A DNA stretch of 64,000 bases. It comes from Ampelocalamus luodianensis. Lineage: Eukaryota; Streptophyta; Magnoliopsida; Poales; Poaceae. The notes under the pieces were generated by a model, which saw only the letters and a list, made by a program, of their open reading frames with translations, made no database searches and was not told the DNA's origin. Positions 1 through 10,007 of this stretch are shown piece by piece. Within the stretch, counting starts at the first letter, position 1, and each line of letters opens with the position of its first letter. The position numbers were made by a program, and so were the translations under genes. Where the stretch lies: the NCBI GenBank assembly GCA_036346255.1, contig CM070618.1, positions 76,456,428-76,520,427 on the forward strand, in the 5' to 3' direction.

Positions 1-418
1 TGGTTAACTGTCCTAGGAAATCGAGACCCTAGGTCGCAAAAGACCAAGATAGAGAGATTGTTTGTAATATCTGAACCGGTTGGTGTATTTGTCTGCTATG
101 AAACTTGCATTGTACACACTTTTTAACCAGCTCATTGGCATCGTAGACGGCTGTTGGCCAATAGAAATTTTGTCGAAAGGCCTTACCGACTAGCGTTCTG
201 TAGGAAGTATGAGTCCCACAGATGCCTTCGTGTATGTTGTGAAGGAATTTTAACCCTTTGCTCTGTGGAATGCATCGCATGAGCACCCCTTGAGTGCCTC
301 GTTTATAGAGTACTCTCTCGACCAAAGTATACATTTTGGTATTTTGGGATAATTGATCTACCTCAATATCATCATCGGGTACGGAACCCGTCTGAAGATA
401 CTCGTAGATGGGAATCAT
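1..418 (-). pseudogene. Element A integrase, N-terminal zinc-binding part (partial)
   Basis: This is the linker and HHCC zinc-binding region of a retrotransposon integrase, the enzyme that inserts element cDNA into the genome. The reading frame shows LYKRGTQGVLMRCI, then paired histidines in HEGICGTH, then CVQC near the left end, which is the HHCC arrangement. The catalytic DDE core would follow to the left and is outside the window. The homologous piece of element B is at 31400-31800 and reads very similarly. It lies directly downstream of the second RNase H in the leftward direction, as expected for Tat pol order. Confidence 0.85.
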
Positions 419-893
419 TCAGGTATCTCGTATTCTAGAGAGGCTGTCTCAATAGGAGGTGTCTCTGGTTCTTCGACCAGGGACGGCTTCTGGAGTTGCT
501 CCAAGAAGACTCCTTTTGGTACTATGGATCGGGAAGAAGCTATACGAGCAAGTTGGTTAGCGAGGAAAATATCCTTTCGAGGGATAAATTGTACCTCAAA
601 ACCAAGAAAATGCTTTTCAAGCTTTCGGACTTCTGATAAGTACCGAGACATTGTCAGATTAGAGCACTGGTACTCTTTTTCAACTTGATTCACGACTAGT
701 TGAGAGTCTCCTCTCATGAGTTGTCGACGAATCAAGAGCGCTTTCGTGGCTCATAAGCCAGCTAGCAAACCTTCATACTATGTCACATTGTTAGTGGCCT
801 AAAAGTTTAATTGTATAGCATACTTTAAGGTCTCTCCGGTAGGAGATTCCAGGACCACCCTAGCCCCCGAGCCACTTAAGTGACTCGTCAAAG
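415..893 (-). pseudogene. Element A second (archaeal-type) RNase H
   Basis: This extra RNase H domain follows the Ty3 RNase H in Tat-lineage elements. Visible pieces are an FDES start near 880, GSGARVVLESPTGE, AIQLNF, YEGLLAGL, then GDSQLVVNQV and FIPRKD toward 600-700. At least one frameshift and several stops (for instance in the NF-ATNN stretch near 805) break it. The DSQL and PRKD motifs match the cleaner copy in element B at 31860-32260. Its proposed role in these elements is removal of RNA from RNA-DNA hybrids, alongside or instead of the first RNase H. Confidence 0.8.
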
Positions 894-952
894 TTCATCG
901 TCCACTGGTTGTGGAAATCGTACTGGGGATCCTGAACAGGTTCAGGATTTGT

Positions 953-1543
953 CTATTCGGTGACAAAGTCTGCCAAGATCTGGGATTTAATGACCGTTCG
1001 GGACACAAAATGGATGTTGAACTCCCCAAGCTCGACTGACCATTTTGCCAGGCATCCCGCTGTTTTCCTATTCTGGAGGATCGCTCCCAAGGAAAACTCA
1101 GATGGCACAACTAGTTTGTGCGCTTGAAAATAATGTCGTAGTTTCCTCGAAGACATGAGGAGGGCATATAGAAGTTTTTGGACCTGAGGGTAATGCTCCT
1201 TAGGCCCGTGTAAAACTTCACTAACGTAGTAAACCGGTCGTTGTATGTTTTTACGTTCTACGACTAGTACTGCGCTCACTGCCTGTGGTGTTGCAGCTAG
1301 ATAAATTAAGAGTGTCTCTCCTAGTTTCGAAGAAACCAGGACAGGAGCACTCATAAGATACCCCTTGATATCCTCAAAAGAAAAGTTAGTCTCTTCTGAC
1401 CACTTGAAACCCTCATACCTCCTTAGAAGTTTGAAGAAAGGTAGTCCTTTTTTTCTCAGACATGCGCTAAAACGACTTAAAACCACCATGCATCCTGTGA
1501 GTTTCTGAACTTCTTTTTTCGTGGTCAGGGGGCGCATTTGCAT
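953..1543 (-). pseudogene. Element A RT connection and Ty3-type RNase H
   Basis: This continuous stretch of about 196 codons begins with MRPLTTKKEVQKLTGCM, the conserved link downstream of the RT palm. It continues through FKWSEE, then the RNase H part LLIYLAATPQAVSAVL, QRPVYYVSEVL, GPKEHYPQVQKLLYAL and LADFVTE. The usual first catalytic Asp (LYLAVS/D position) is replaced by a LIYLA-type sequence. This is typical for the degenerate first RNase H of Tat elements and is the reason a second RNase H is thought to matter. Confidence 0.85.
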
Positions 1544-1579
1544 GATGGCCTTTATCTTTTCAGGATTTGCTTCGATTCC

Positions 1580-2262
1580 TCATGCAGAGACTAAGAAAAC
1601 AAGCAATTTTCCTGAAGAGACTTTGAACATACACTTCTCGGGATTGAGTTTCAAGCGGTGCTTTCTGAGGTTGTCGAATGTTTCTTGTAGGTCTGTGATA
1701 TGATTAAGTCGTTTGCTACTTTTTACGACTAAATCATCAACATAGGTTTCTAAATTTCGTCCTAGTTGAGGTGAAAAATCGTTCGCATTAAACGCTGAAA
1801 AGAAGTTCCAGCATTCTTTAAACCAAATGGCATTTTGAAATAGCAAAATATTCCAAATGGTGTAATGAACGTAGTCTTTTCTTCATCTTCTCGACACATA
1901 TTGATCTGGTGGTAACCAAAGTATGCATCTAGAAAACTTAACATTTCACAACTAGCAGTAGAATCAACCAACTGATCGATACGAGGTAAAGAGAAATCAT
2001 CTTTTGGACAAGCTTTATTAAGATCAGTGAAGTCTATGCACATATGCCATTTGCCGTTTAACTTCCTAACCATTACAGGGTTGGCCAACCACTCTGGGTG
2101 ATTAACTTCTCTTATAAAGCCTGCCTTAAGTAACTTGTCCAATTTTGATCTAATAGCATCTCGTCGATCAGGGGCAAATCTCTGTAACTTTTGTTTTATG
2201 GGTACTTTATCAGGCCGTAAATCTAGCATGCGCTTGATCACTTCCTTGAGGACTTTGGGCAT
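1580..2262 (-). pseudogene. Element A reverse transcriptase
   Basis: This is the RNA-directed DNA polymerase domain in two overlapping frames. The first frame (to about 1762) holds LDKLLKAGFIREV, NPVMVRKLNGKWHMCID, LNKACPKDDFSLPRID, the catalytic FLDAYFGYHQI, and MPFGLKNAGTSFQRLM. The second frame holds the catalytic box YVDDLVV, then LNPEKCMF. A frameshift or small rearrangement near 1780-1850 separates the two, so no single ORF encodes the enzyme. Both catalytic Asp motifs survive, unlike in element B. Confidence 0.92.
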
Positions 2263-2403
2263 GTCGAATGCTTGCCACGCGAAGACATCTGCGTTTGCTC
2301 AGAGGAAAATAATGAGGGCATCTTCCTATTTGGGGTCGGAAGAATCCCCGATGTGAACAGTCTTCGAGGGCTTCGACTTGCTAGTTGAAGGCTGACTTTC
2401 GTC

Positions 2404-3060
2404 TCAAGCTGGTATCTGTCCAACCATCTTGAGGGACCGACGGTCGTAGGAATGCGCTATCTTCTTGTCACAATAAATTATGATCACTCCTTTGGGACTT
2501 GGCATCTTAAGACATGGATACCCATAGTGAGTAGTTATTAAGAATTTTACCAAAGTTGGTCGTCCGAGTATGGCGTTATATGCCGTATCGAAATCGACCA
2601 CGTCAAAGGAGATCTTCTCTGTCCTAAGATTTCTTGGTGAACCAAATGTTAAAGGAAGAGAAACTTGGCCAATAGGTTTGGCTGAAGACCCCGATACTAT
2701 TCAATGAAATAAGTATCGTGCTGACCTTACCTTTGTCCTGGGAACCTGCATCTCGTCCCGGGTACTCGTAAACAGTATGTTTAACGAGCTACCACCATTA
2801 ACCAATACTTGATTTACTCGAAAATTGTTGATGGTGGGTTCGACTACAATTGAAAATCGACCTGGTCTAGTCGAAAGGATCAGGCAGTTACATTTCTCGA
2901 AAGAGATGGTGACTTCCGACCACTTCGACATCTTATTGACAAAAGGAGAGTCGATTGAGTTTACCTCGCGCTCGACAGTCTTAAACTGTCGTCTTGACTC
3001 ATATGCCGATGATCCACCGTAAATGTGATCGATGGTGTGCTGTGGATCCTGAAACAGCAT
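2404..3060 (-). pseudogene. Element A aspartic protease region
   Basis: This is the retropepsin-like segment between gag and RT. The core reads VNGGSSLNILF where the family normally has VDGGSSLNILF, so the catalytic Asp appears changed to Asn. Upstream is the conserved ITISFEK-like stretch (VTISFEKCNC). Downstream, near 2404-2600, is FDTAYNAILGRPTL, the conserved YNAILGRP motif that follows the protease in Tat elements. The reading frame breaks near 2700. The domain would cleave Gag-Pol; this copy is predicted to be inactive. Confidence 0.85.
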
Positions 3061-3156
3061 CTCCTCATCGTCATCCGACTTCTTCCGATCACTTGTTTGA
3101 CCTACCTGTTCAAGAGTAGAAAGCGGTCTTTTGCCAGAGTAATAGTCTTCGAGTTT

Positions 3157-5280
3157 TCATAGAAAAACTCGGCAGTTGCAAAGGTCATGTCCTTCCTTTT
3201 TATGAAAAGGACACCACCTCGGTTTATCATTCTTCCGTTCGGGGCGCTTACCTTTGCCTTGGTCAGAATTTTGTTTAGAGTTACGTGGCTCTTTATCGCT
3301 TACGTCTAAAACCTCCTTACAACCAGTGGCTTGAGTTTTATGACCTTTCGCCTTGTTCTTGCATTTTTTTAGCCTTTTTGTCCTTCTTCTTACCTCCTTC
3401 GCCTGCATCTTGAGGAACGTTGTCCTCTTGATCGATAGTGTTGTTCCACTCGACCGCTTCAGCGGTAGTCGTATATCTATCGGCCATCTCGAAGAGTTCG
3501 GCGACAGTGGCAGGAGGATTCAAAGTAATATCCTTCGTTATCCTTCTGCTGCGGACTCCCTGCTTAATGGCTCTGATAACAGATGAGTCAGAAACCTCCG
3601 GAATGGAATTACTAACCTGACTAAAGCGTCTGATGAATTGACGTAGAGTTTCATGATCGTTTTGTCTCATCTGGTGCAGGTCGTCCTCCTTTCTAGGGCG
3701 GTTGTAGGTTCCCTAGAAGTTCGCCAGCAGAAGGTCGCAAAGGTGTTGCCACGAGTAGATCGACTCGAGTGGCTGGTTCAGTAGCCATAATTGAGCAGAC
3801 CCTTCAAGCACAGCCGGAAGGTAATTCGCCATTACATGCTCTCCTCCTACTACTGCTCGGATAGCTGTTGTATAGATCTGGAGGAATCCAACGGGATTTT
3901 GGGTTCCATCGAATTTCTTCATATTCGCTGGTCGAAAACGAGGTGGCCAGCGAACTGCTTGGAGATCGAGTGAAAACGCCTGACATCCAGTTATAACTTC
4001 TTGGCACCTTCTTTGTAAGAAAGAAGGGTTAATATCACCAGGTGATCGTACTCGACGATACCCAGTCACAGGTGGACTTGACCTATAGTAGGCCTCAGTC
4101 TTACGAGGGAAATACTCCTCGTATTCTGTTCGCTGCCACAGATTTCGATCCTGGAGTGGTGAAAGATCACCTCTCCTAGGAGTTTGTCGACCTCCAGATG
4201 TTCGAGGAGTCTTCCTCAAGTCAGGAGAGTGACGTGATCGATAATCATATCGATCTCCGTGCAACGAGTTGTTCGAACGACTGGCGGACGATGGGGTCAT
4301 ACTGCTATGACTTCCGAATGGTGTCGACGAGGACGCTCGAGTTTTGCCATTGTGTTCCGAAGCTTCCGTGCGATCTCTTCGGTGAAGAGATCGTAGCCTG
4401 GTGCCCGAGCGAGCTCTTGACTTGGATTCTCAAGCAAGTCGTTGATGTGTTGGAGCTCCTAAGCTTTCTCTGACTGATAATAAGCGTGCCTAGGAAGGTT
4501 TTTCTGGGCCACTATTTTTCTCTGTCGAGTTATCTCAGGATCACCCATATCAAACTCTTAAGTTGGTTTCAGTGGAGTACGAGAATGTTGAGGATTTCCT
4601 GCACGCTCATCAGGGTGTTCACCCCGTTGATCAGCGATGGTGCTCTTGCCATTGCCACAAGGGGACGTAGTGTGTGCCCGCCGGGGAGCATCGTCAATCC
4701 TGCTTCTAGGAGGATGATCCTTATCAGAGAGAGTGATGAAGACCTCCCATTGATGACCTCCACTTGTGCTCGAGGTCTCCTCGCTTGAGGAGTAGTCGAG
4801 AGACACCATCTGACGACTTGGAGTAAACCCCTCCAGGAAGGGGAACTCTGGGTTATAACTGTCTCCGTCCGCAGGTTTGCCCTGCGTTGGGATGGTCGAA
4901 TTTGCAGGAAAAACGTGTTTGATCCCCTCCTCTGCGGGATTAGCTGGAGAGAAAGGACCATCAGGTGCTGATGAAGCTCTGGAATGATGGCTTCCAGAAC
5001 TTGTCTTGTCAGGTCGTACTGCCTTAAGGGGACTCGAACACTCGGAGAAAAATCTCTCATCATGTTGTGAGTTTGTCTTGGGACAACTATGTTTGTGGTC
5101 ATGTTGACCCTTGCCCCCTGAGGAAGCTGGTCCCTCAGCTGGGCGTACTGTTGTGGGGGATAAGTATCCCTCCTCAACTCCACCGGTGGTGTGGTCTCTG
5201 AGATCTGGTAGAAGATCTCCAGAGACGGCAATACCATCGGATGATTCGATACTCGGCTCGTAATCGAAACCGACATCCAT
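3157..5280 (-). pseudogene. Element A gag (capsid and nucleocapsid)
   Basis: The gag region spans several frames. It opens with an ATG at 5280 and a low-complexity, acidic and polar N-terminal part (to about 4558), followed by a basic Ser/Arg-rich stretch (3713-4300). The capsid-like core has MKKFDGTQNPVGFLQIY and LWLLNQPLESIYSW. Next comes MRQNDHETLRQFIRRFSQV, and finally a zinc-knuckle-like CPFHKKEGHDLCNC near 3170. An in-frame stop at the 3713 junction and other shifts interrupt it. Gag packages element RNA into virus-like particles. Similar segments occur in element B. Confidence 0.8.
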
Positions 5281-5393
5281 GTCGACGTCTACGTAATCGG
5301 TTAAGTCGAATCAGTTCTCTTCGTTCCACTCTCCTGCCATGGAAGTATCAAAGAGAAAAGAAAAATTATTGACAAGGAATTAACAGAAGTGCC

Positions 5394-5410
5394 CCACGGA
5401 CGGCACCAAC
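5394..5410 (-). promoter_or_regulatory. Element A primer-binding site candidate
   Basis: Directly inside the 5' LTR, read leftward, is GTTGGTGCCGTCCGTGGGG. Its position and TGGTGCC-like core fit a reverse-transcription primer-binding site. I do not assign the primer tRNA. Confidence 0.5.
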
Positions 5411-6197
5411 TGTCGGTGTTTTAGAACCGATCTTACGTAAAGATTATTTGATTCGGGAGGTCTCCACAATTGATCACACAGACAGAAAAGACACGGGGAT
5501 TTTTATACAGGTTCGGACCTTCTCTAGAGAGAATAATAATCCTACTCCTATATCTATTGTATTGTGTATGCTGGTTACAATCAGTGGGAAAGACTTAGGC
5601 TAGTGCTGCTACCGATTGTCCCTCTTTTTCCTTTTTCCTCCTCCCTTTCTCTCTGACTGAAGTCTTTTTATAATACGTGCAGAGGTAGTCGTTCCGAGTC
5701 AAGATGCACCCCATTATTCCATAATAATGGTAGTAATCACTGGAGTAGTAACCTTCTCACGTTGCCTGACGGTTATCAATCAGAGATAATGGTGTGTTAC
5801 ATGCAGTTACTCTAGATAATAACTACGTATATTGACTGCTCAGATCTCGTAGTTAATTGGGCCTACATGCAAGTGGACCCAATTAACTGCGAAGAAGTCA
5901 TGACAGAGCTGGTCGTAGAAGGACTTAAGACCAGAGGGTAGTCGTAGAAAAGCTTACGATTGGGTACTGGTCGTAGAAGGACTTACGACCAGAGGTGATC
6001 GTAGAAGAACTTACAATCACATGGTAGTTGTAGAAGGACCTACGACTGGGGGATGGTCGTAGAATAATTTACGACCACCTGATTGGCTTCCCCCTTAAGA
6101 CTATAAGGGGTATATTTAATAGCCGTATGACGTCATATTTTCCTATAATACTAATTTACAGATAAATAGAAAAATAAGGATTATTAGATCCTCGTCA
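5411..6197 (-). repeat. Element A 5' LTR (787 bp)
   Basis: The LTR is bounded by TGTCGGTGTTTT at 5411 and TCCTCGTCA at 6197; read leftward it runs TGACGAGGAT to CACCGACA. The sequence next to gag matches the solo-type LTR at 60356-61095 read in the opposite orientation. Between about 5880 and 6080 it contains at least six copies of an inverted-repeat unit of the form GGTCGTAGAAG-n-CTTACGACC. Right flank is CTGGG; the matching left TSD is outside the window. Confidence 0.9.
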
Positions 6198-6908
6198 CTG
6201 GGGACCTGGATCATTTAGAGTTCAGAGTAGCTATGGGTAAAGTGGTACAAGCCTGCGCAGTACTATATCAAATCATAAATTCATACCAATCTTCTGGATT
6301 GGAGCCTACAGGAACCATCAGGGGTCTATCTTCTCTTCGAGTGACAAATAGTCTTTTCAGTATTAAAATCTGCCACTTAATATTTTGACAAGTAGTTTAT
6401 TTTTAGAAAGAGAGATGAACTAGAAAATGAAGTAAAGAATAAAGATGAGTCATCACGTGTATTTTTGCTATTAATGCTTGCTGAGTACATTAATACTCAT
6501 TCTTGCTAGTATTCTCCTTTGTTAGACCATAGTCCAGTCGAAAACTATCCCGAGTGGGATGAAGGGCACACAGGTACCGATAAAGCCGCAGGAGGCGAGG
6601 GCGTTGACTACGAGGACCAAAGCGAGGCAAACGCTTTATTCGGCGGATGGGACGAGTAGACGACCGGTGGATCAAGGCAGGCCAGCGTGGGAAATTCGTT
6701 TCCGTGTAATTAAATAATTGTATTAAAGACCATAGCCTTGCATGGCTAACTGTGTAATAAAGTGCAGTTTCTATTTTATTGTTTCTGCTGCGTAGACTCT
6801 GGTATGGCCTACTATTCATCGGAGCAGTATCCTACCAAACAGATAAATAGTGATATGTTTGCTTAAGTGTGATTACCCTCCGAGGTAATGACACGGGGCA
6901 CCGCAACA
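6198..6908 (+). repeat. Chromovirus-type LTR remnant
   Basis: This stretch resembles the distal part of the chromovirus LTRs in this window. It contains GGTAAAGTGGTACAAGCC (compare the tacaacctctgcagag area of element E at about 18985) and TGCTTGCTGAGTACATT near 6475, the same tract that precedes the 3' third of the E LTRs (about 19300). It has an apparent end at CGCAACA near 6908. I infer that element A inserted into this older LTR. No intact coding region is present. Confidence 0.55.
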
Positions 6909-7230
6909 TTTTTCAAAGTGTTAGCTTTTGGAGTGACATATATCTAATTTTGCCAACAAAAATCTTTTACAGCTGGCCAAACGTTCAAGGCCACGGTGAA
7001 GAACAAAGAGATGACTTTTTACATACATACATAATTTGTTTTTTTCCGAGGTAAGAAAATTTCGCCGCGTGGGCGTGGCAACGTGAATTCCCTAACCACC
7101 TCGATAGAATAATGCAAGTGCCTTGTGGTTGGCTCCACACTGTCATGGCCTAATCCACATGACGATCGATCGATCGAAACATTTGCACCAACTCACATCA
7201 GGCAACCAACCGCTAGCTTAATTAGCTCGC
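6909..7230. other. Peroxidase 3' flank
   Basis: This holds the 3' untranslated and downstream sequence of the leftward peroxidase gene, with a GATCGATCGATCG run near 7164. I see no other gene and no clear terminator or polyadenylation cluster that I would stand behind. Confidence 0.4.
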
Positions 7231-8833
7231 TTAGTCAACGTACGCGCCGCAGATCTCCCTGATCTCCCCGCTGTCGCTGGTGAGCACCTCGATCCGGCCC
7301 ATGTTGATCATGGCGGCCGCGTAGTCGCTGAAGTACTCGTCCGGCGACGCCGCGGACGCCATCCTCGCCACGTAGTCCCTGGTCCACTTGTCGTTGAGGA
7401 GCGCGTGGTCGGAGACGAACAGGCCCATGTTGTTGTACACGTCCCGGTAGTAGCTCAGGTCGAACGCATACGGGCTCCCGGGGTCCATCTCCACGAGCGT
7501 CGTGTCGTTGGCGTCGCCGACCTCGCACTCCTTCCGCAGGTCCGGGGCGTACGTCTTGTTCAGCGACGGATCCTGCACCCCTTTCCCGCTGTAGTTGTAG
7601 AGCCGGTCCTCCGCGAACGTGGAGCACTGCGCCGTCCCGATCGTGTGGCTTCCTGCAACGATCGATCATAATTAAGCAGAAATGAACTCGACGAATCGAT
7701 CAATAAATGTGACATATCGTGTACTTTTTGTTTGCACTGGACAAATTAATTGCATTGCTAAGCACTACTCCCTCGTTTCGAACATCGACACGGTTTTCAA
7801 AATGTAACTTTATAACTAATTTCAATTATGATTGATTAATAAAACCTAATAAAATTAGGCTTTTATGAAAGGTTTTTTCGAGACAAATCTACCCACGCTA
7901 TTTTTATGTGTTCAATCTAAATACTGAAAAAGATATCGATAGCTAAATTATAAAAAATTTGATTTCACGTAGCACAAAATGACATTTTTTGTGACTAGAG
8001 GGTACCTGATAGGACAACGAGGTCCTTCCAGCCCAAGTTCTTGACGCTGAAGTATGTCTTGAGGTCGACAATGTTGGATTTGGGGGGCGGGAGATCGTTG
8101 TTGGCGTCGAAGGCTGAAGACACCTTGCCGTCCCGGCGTCCGGTCTCCACCGGGTACCGTGGCCCGTTGCTCTGGAAGAAGGAAGCAGCTTGTCGTCGGG
8201 GACGGGAAAACAATAAAGATCACGGCGAACTTACGGATGCATTTCACCGATGCTAAAGGGAAAGGGCGAATTGTATGCTTACCAGGTACACGGCGTCCCG
8301 CGCGGCCATGACGATGATGTCCGCGCACGACACGGTCAGCGGGCACTCTGCCTCCAGCTTGGCCTTGATCCTCTCGATTTCGTCGTAGCCGCGGAGGCTG
8401 TAGCTCGGGTGGGCGTCCCTCTCCCCCGTCCCGTTCCGCGATATCAGCATGATCGATCCGTCACACCCCTGCACACACCATGCGTCGAAGCAAGCAGAAA
8501 CAAGCCCCATCAAACACCACGCCACCGCAATGACTTAAACGACTCGTGCACGCGACGCGACATGAGAATTGAGAAGCACGCACGCAGCAGAGCCAACAAA
8601 CGCACCCTGACGAAGCAGTCGTGGAACTGAAACCGCAGCAGCGCCGGCCCGAGGGTCTCGTCCCTCTGGACGATGTCCCGCATCTCGGCGAGCACCAGGT
8701 CCTCCGCCTGCGGGCACGTCTCGTTGTAGAACCCGATCGCGAGCCCGCCGGCATCCGCGCGAACTGGCACCGGCAGCCAACTCGCGACGGCCGCGACGAT
8801 CAGTAGCAGCCTGACGATAACGTCCAATGCCAT
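7231..8833 (-). CDS. Class III secretory peroxidase, four exons
   Basis: This is a haem peroxidase of the plant secretory pathway that oxidises phenolics and other donors with H2O2 in the apoplast or vacuole. Exons on the minus strand are 8833-8606, 8468-8283, 8171-8006 and 7652-7231, all with GT-AG introns. The joined product is 333 aa, normal for the family. Residues 1-26 form a hydrophobic signal peptide ending near VRA. The distal haem site is RFQFHDCFV (Arg67, His71) and the proximal site is GSHTIGTAQC (His196). Eight Cys (including 40, 73, 78, 118, 124 and 203) fit four disulphides. N-glycosylation sequons include NET, NGT, NYS, NKT and NDT. The start is the first ATG, placing the signal peptide correctly. 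The distal motif has Phe-Gln where Leu/Phe-His is common. No frame breaks are seen; it is probably functional. Confidence 0.95.
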
Positions 8834-10007
8834 CTAACCGGACGGGGAGAGAGAAAGAACCTAAGCGCCGGAGGTCGTCGACGACGTTGCTTACAACGAA
8901 AGAAAGCCGCAGCTCAAGAGCGTTGAAACCATCTCAAGCCAGGAACTCCGGACGGAGACGACGACGGAGCTGGAATGGAACTGGACTTTAAAATTGCATA
9001 CACCGATCGACTTCCCGCGAATAAAACACCCCGAAACGCGAGAGTAAGAAATGATGGGAAGTCTTTGCCGAGAGAGAGCCACTGGTAGGTAGGTTGGCTA
9101 TCGCTTTCGAGAAACTCAGAATTCGCAAGAAGGTTAAAAACGGAAGATGTCAAACGCTAGCTGGGAATGGGAATGGAGCGCTGGAGCTACGCAGAATAGG
9201 AAAAAAAAAAATCAGAAGGGAACAAAATTTCCCATTTCACACAGGACAGGGAGGCGCGAGCAGATAGTACATGGACGGCGGTGATGGGGCTTTTGCACTT
9301 GTCAACGCGTGCTTTTCACACATTTGAGCCGCCTACCTGAGTACCAGAGCCTTCTCTACATTATAGATAGACTTGTCTGTTCGTCGGCAAGCATGGAATT
9401 GTCTATACGAAGGTTGTACCTGAACTTTAACCTCATACATATATAGACTTGCAAGCATCTTACGAAAAAAATAACTGACCAAATGAACAAACATCCAGGG
9501 GTGTCGATTTTAACTCGTCTGGTCGGCTGTGCTGAGCAGGATGGTGGACGTCTAGCACACCGGAGGCCAAGCTGCGCAAACCTACGGTTCTTAAGCTACT
9601 CCGCCTGCTGGCTACTCGCTGGTTACGCATACCAGTTTTTGTTTCTAAGTAATTACGCATACCAGTACTTGTCAAAGTCAAAGTTCTGCGTTTGACAGAA
9701 CAGAATTGTAAAATCAGACAGTTGTGCAGACAAGTGGCGTTTGTTCGACCGAGTTCTATACTGGAACAGGTGCGATGTTACAATTCAGGCTCTTGTTTGC
9801 TAAAGTATATGCCCGCTAGGTTCCTGGTCGAGGACCTCGCGCTAAAGAACTACGTTGTGTCCACAAGATCATTGTCATCATAATCGGTTATACTATTACT
9901 TCTGTTGCTCCTGACAAGATGTAGCGCATCAAGATTGATGGATTGTATGACTTGTCTTGCGGTTGGACGGTTGGCGTATCAAATGTCAAAGACGCGGGTT
10001 CAATCTA
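8834..10007. other. Peroxidase upstream region, no gene seen
   Basis: This is the 5' flank and presumptive promoter of the peroxidase, which is transcribed leftward from near 8850-9200. I see purine-rich and A-rich stretches (near 9208) but no confident TATA box. Small ORFs on both strands from 8891 to 9883 have no recognisable domains and look accidental. Confidence 0.4.

Larger units (their letters stand above)
1..6197 (-). mobile_element. Ty3/gypsy LTR retrotransposon A (Tat lineage), 5' part
   Basis: The element is transcribed leftward. From right to left it shows a 5' LTR, primer-binding region, gag, protease, reverse transcriptase, a Ty3-type RNase H, a second archaeal-type RNase H, then the start of integrase at the window edge. 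Two successive RNase H domains are the known hallmark of the Tat lineage of plant Ty3/gypsy elements. Reading frames change repeatedly and contain stops, so this copy is dead. Its 3' end and 3' LTR lie beyond position 1. The same LTR family recurs at 60356-61095 in the opposite orientation. Confidence 0.9.

Noticed and set aside
7235..8806. Other ORFs over the peroxidase (both strands)
   Set aside because: They are alternative frames of the GC-rich peroxidase exons or their complements, with no domains.
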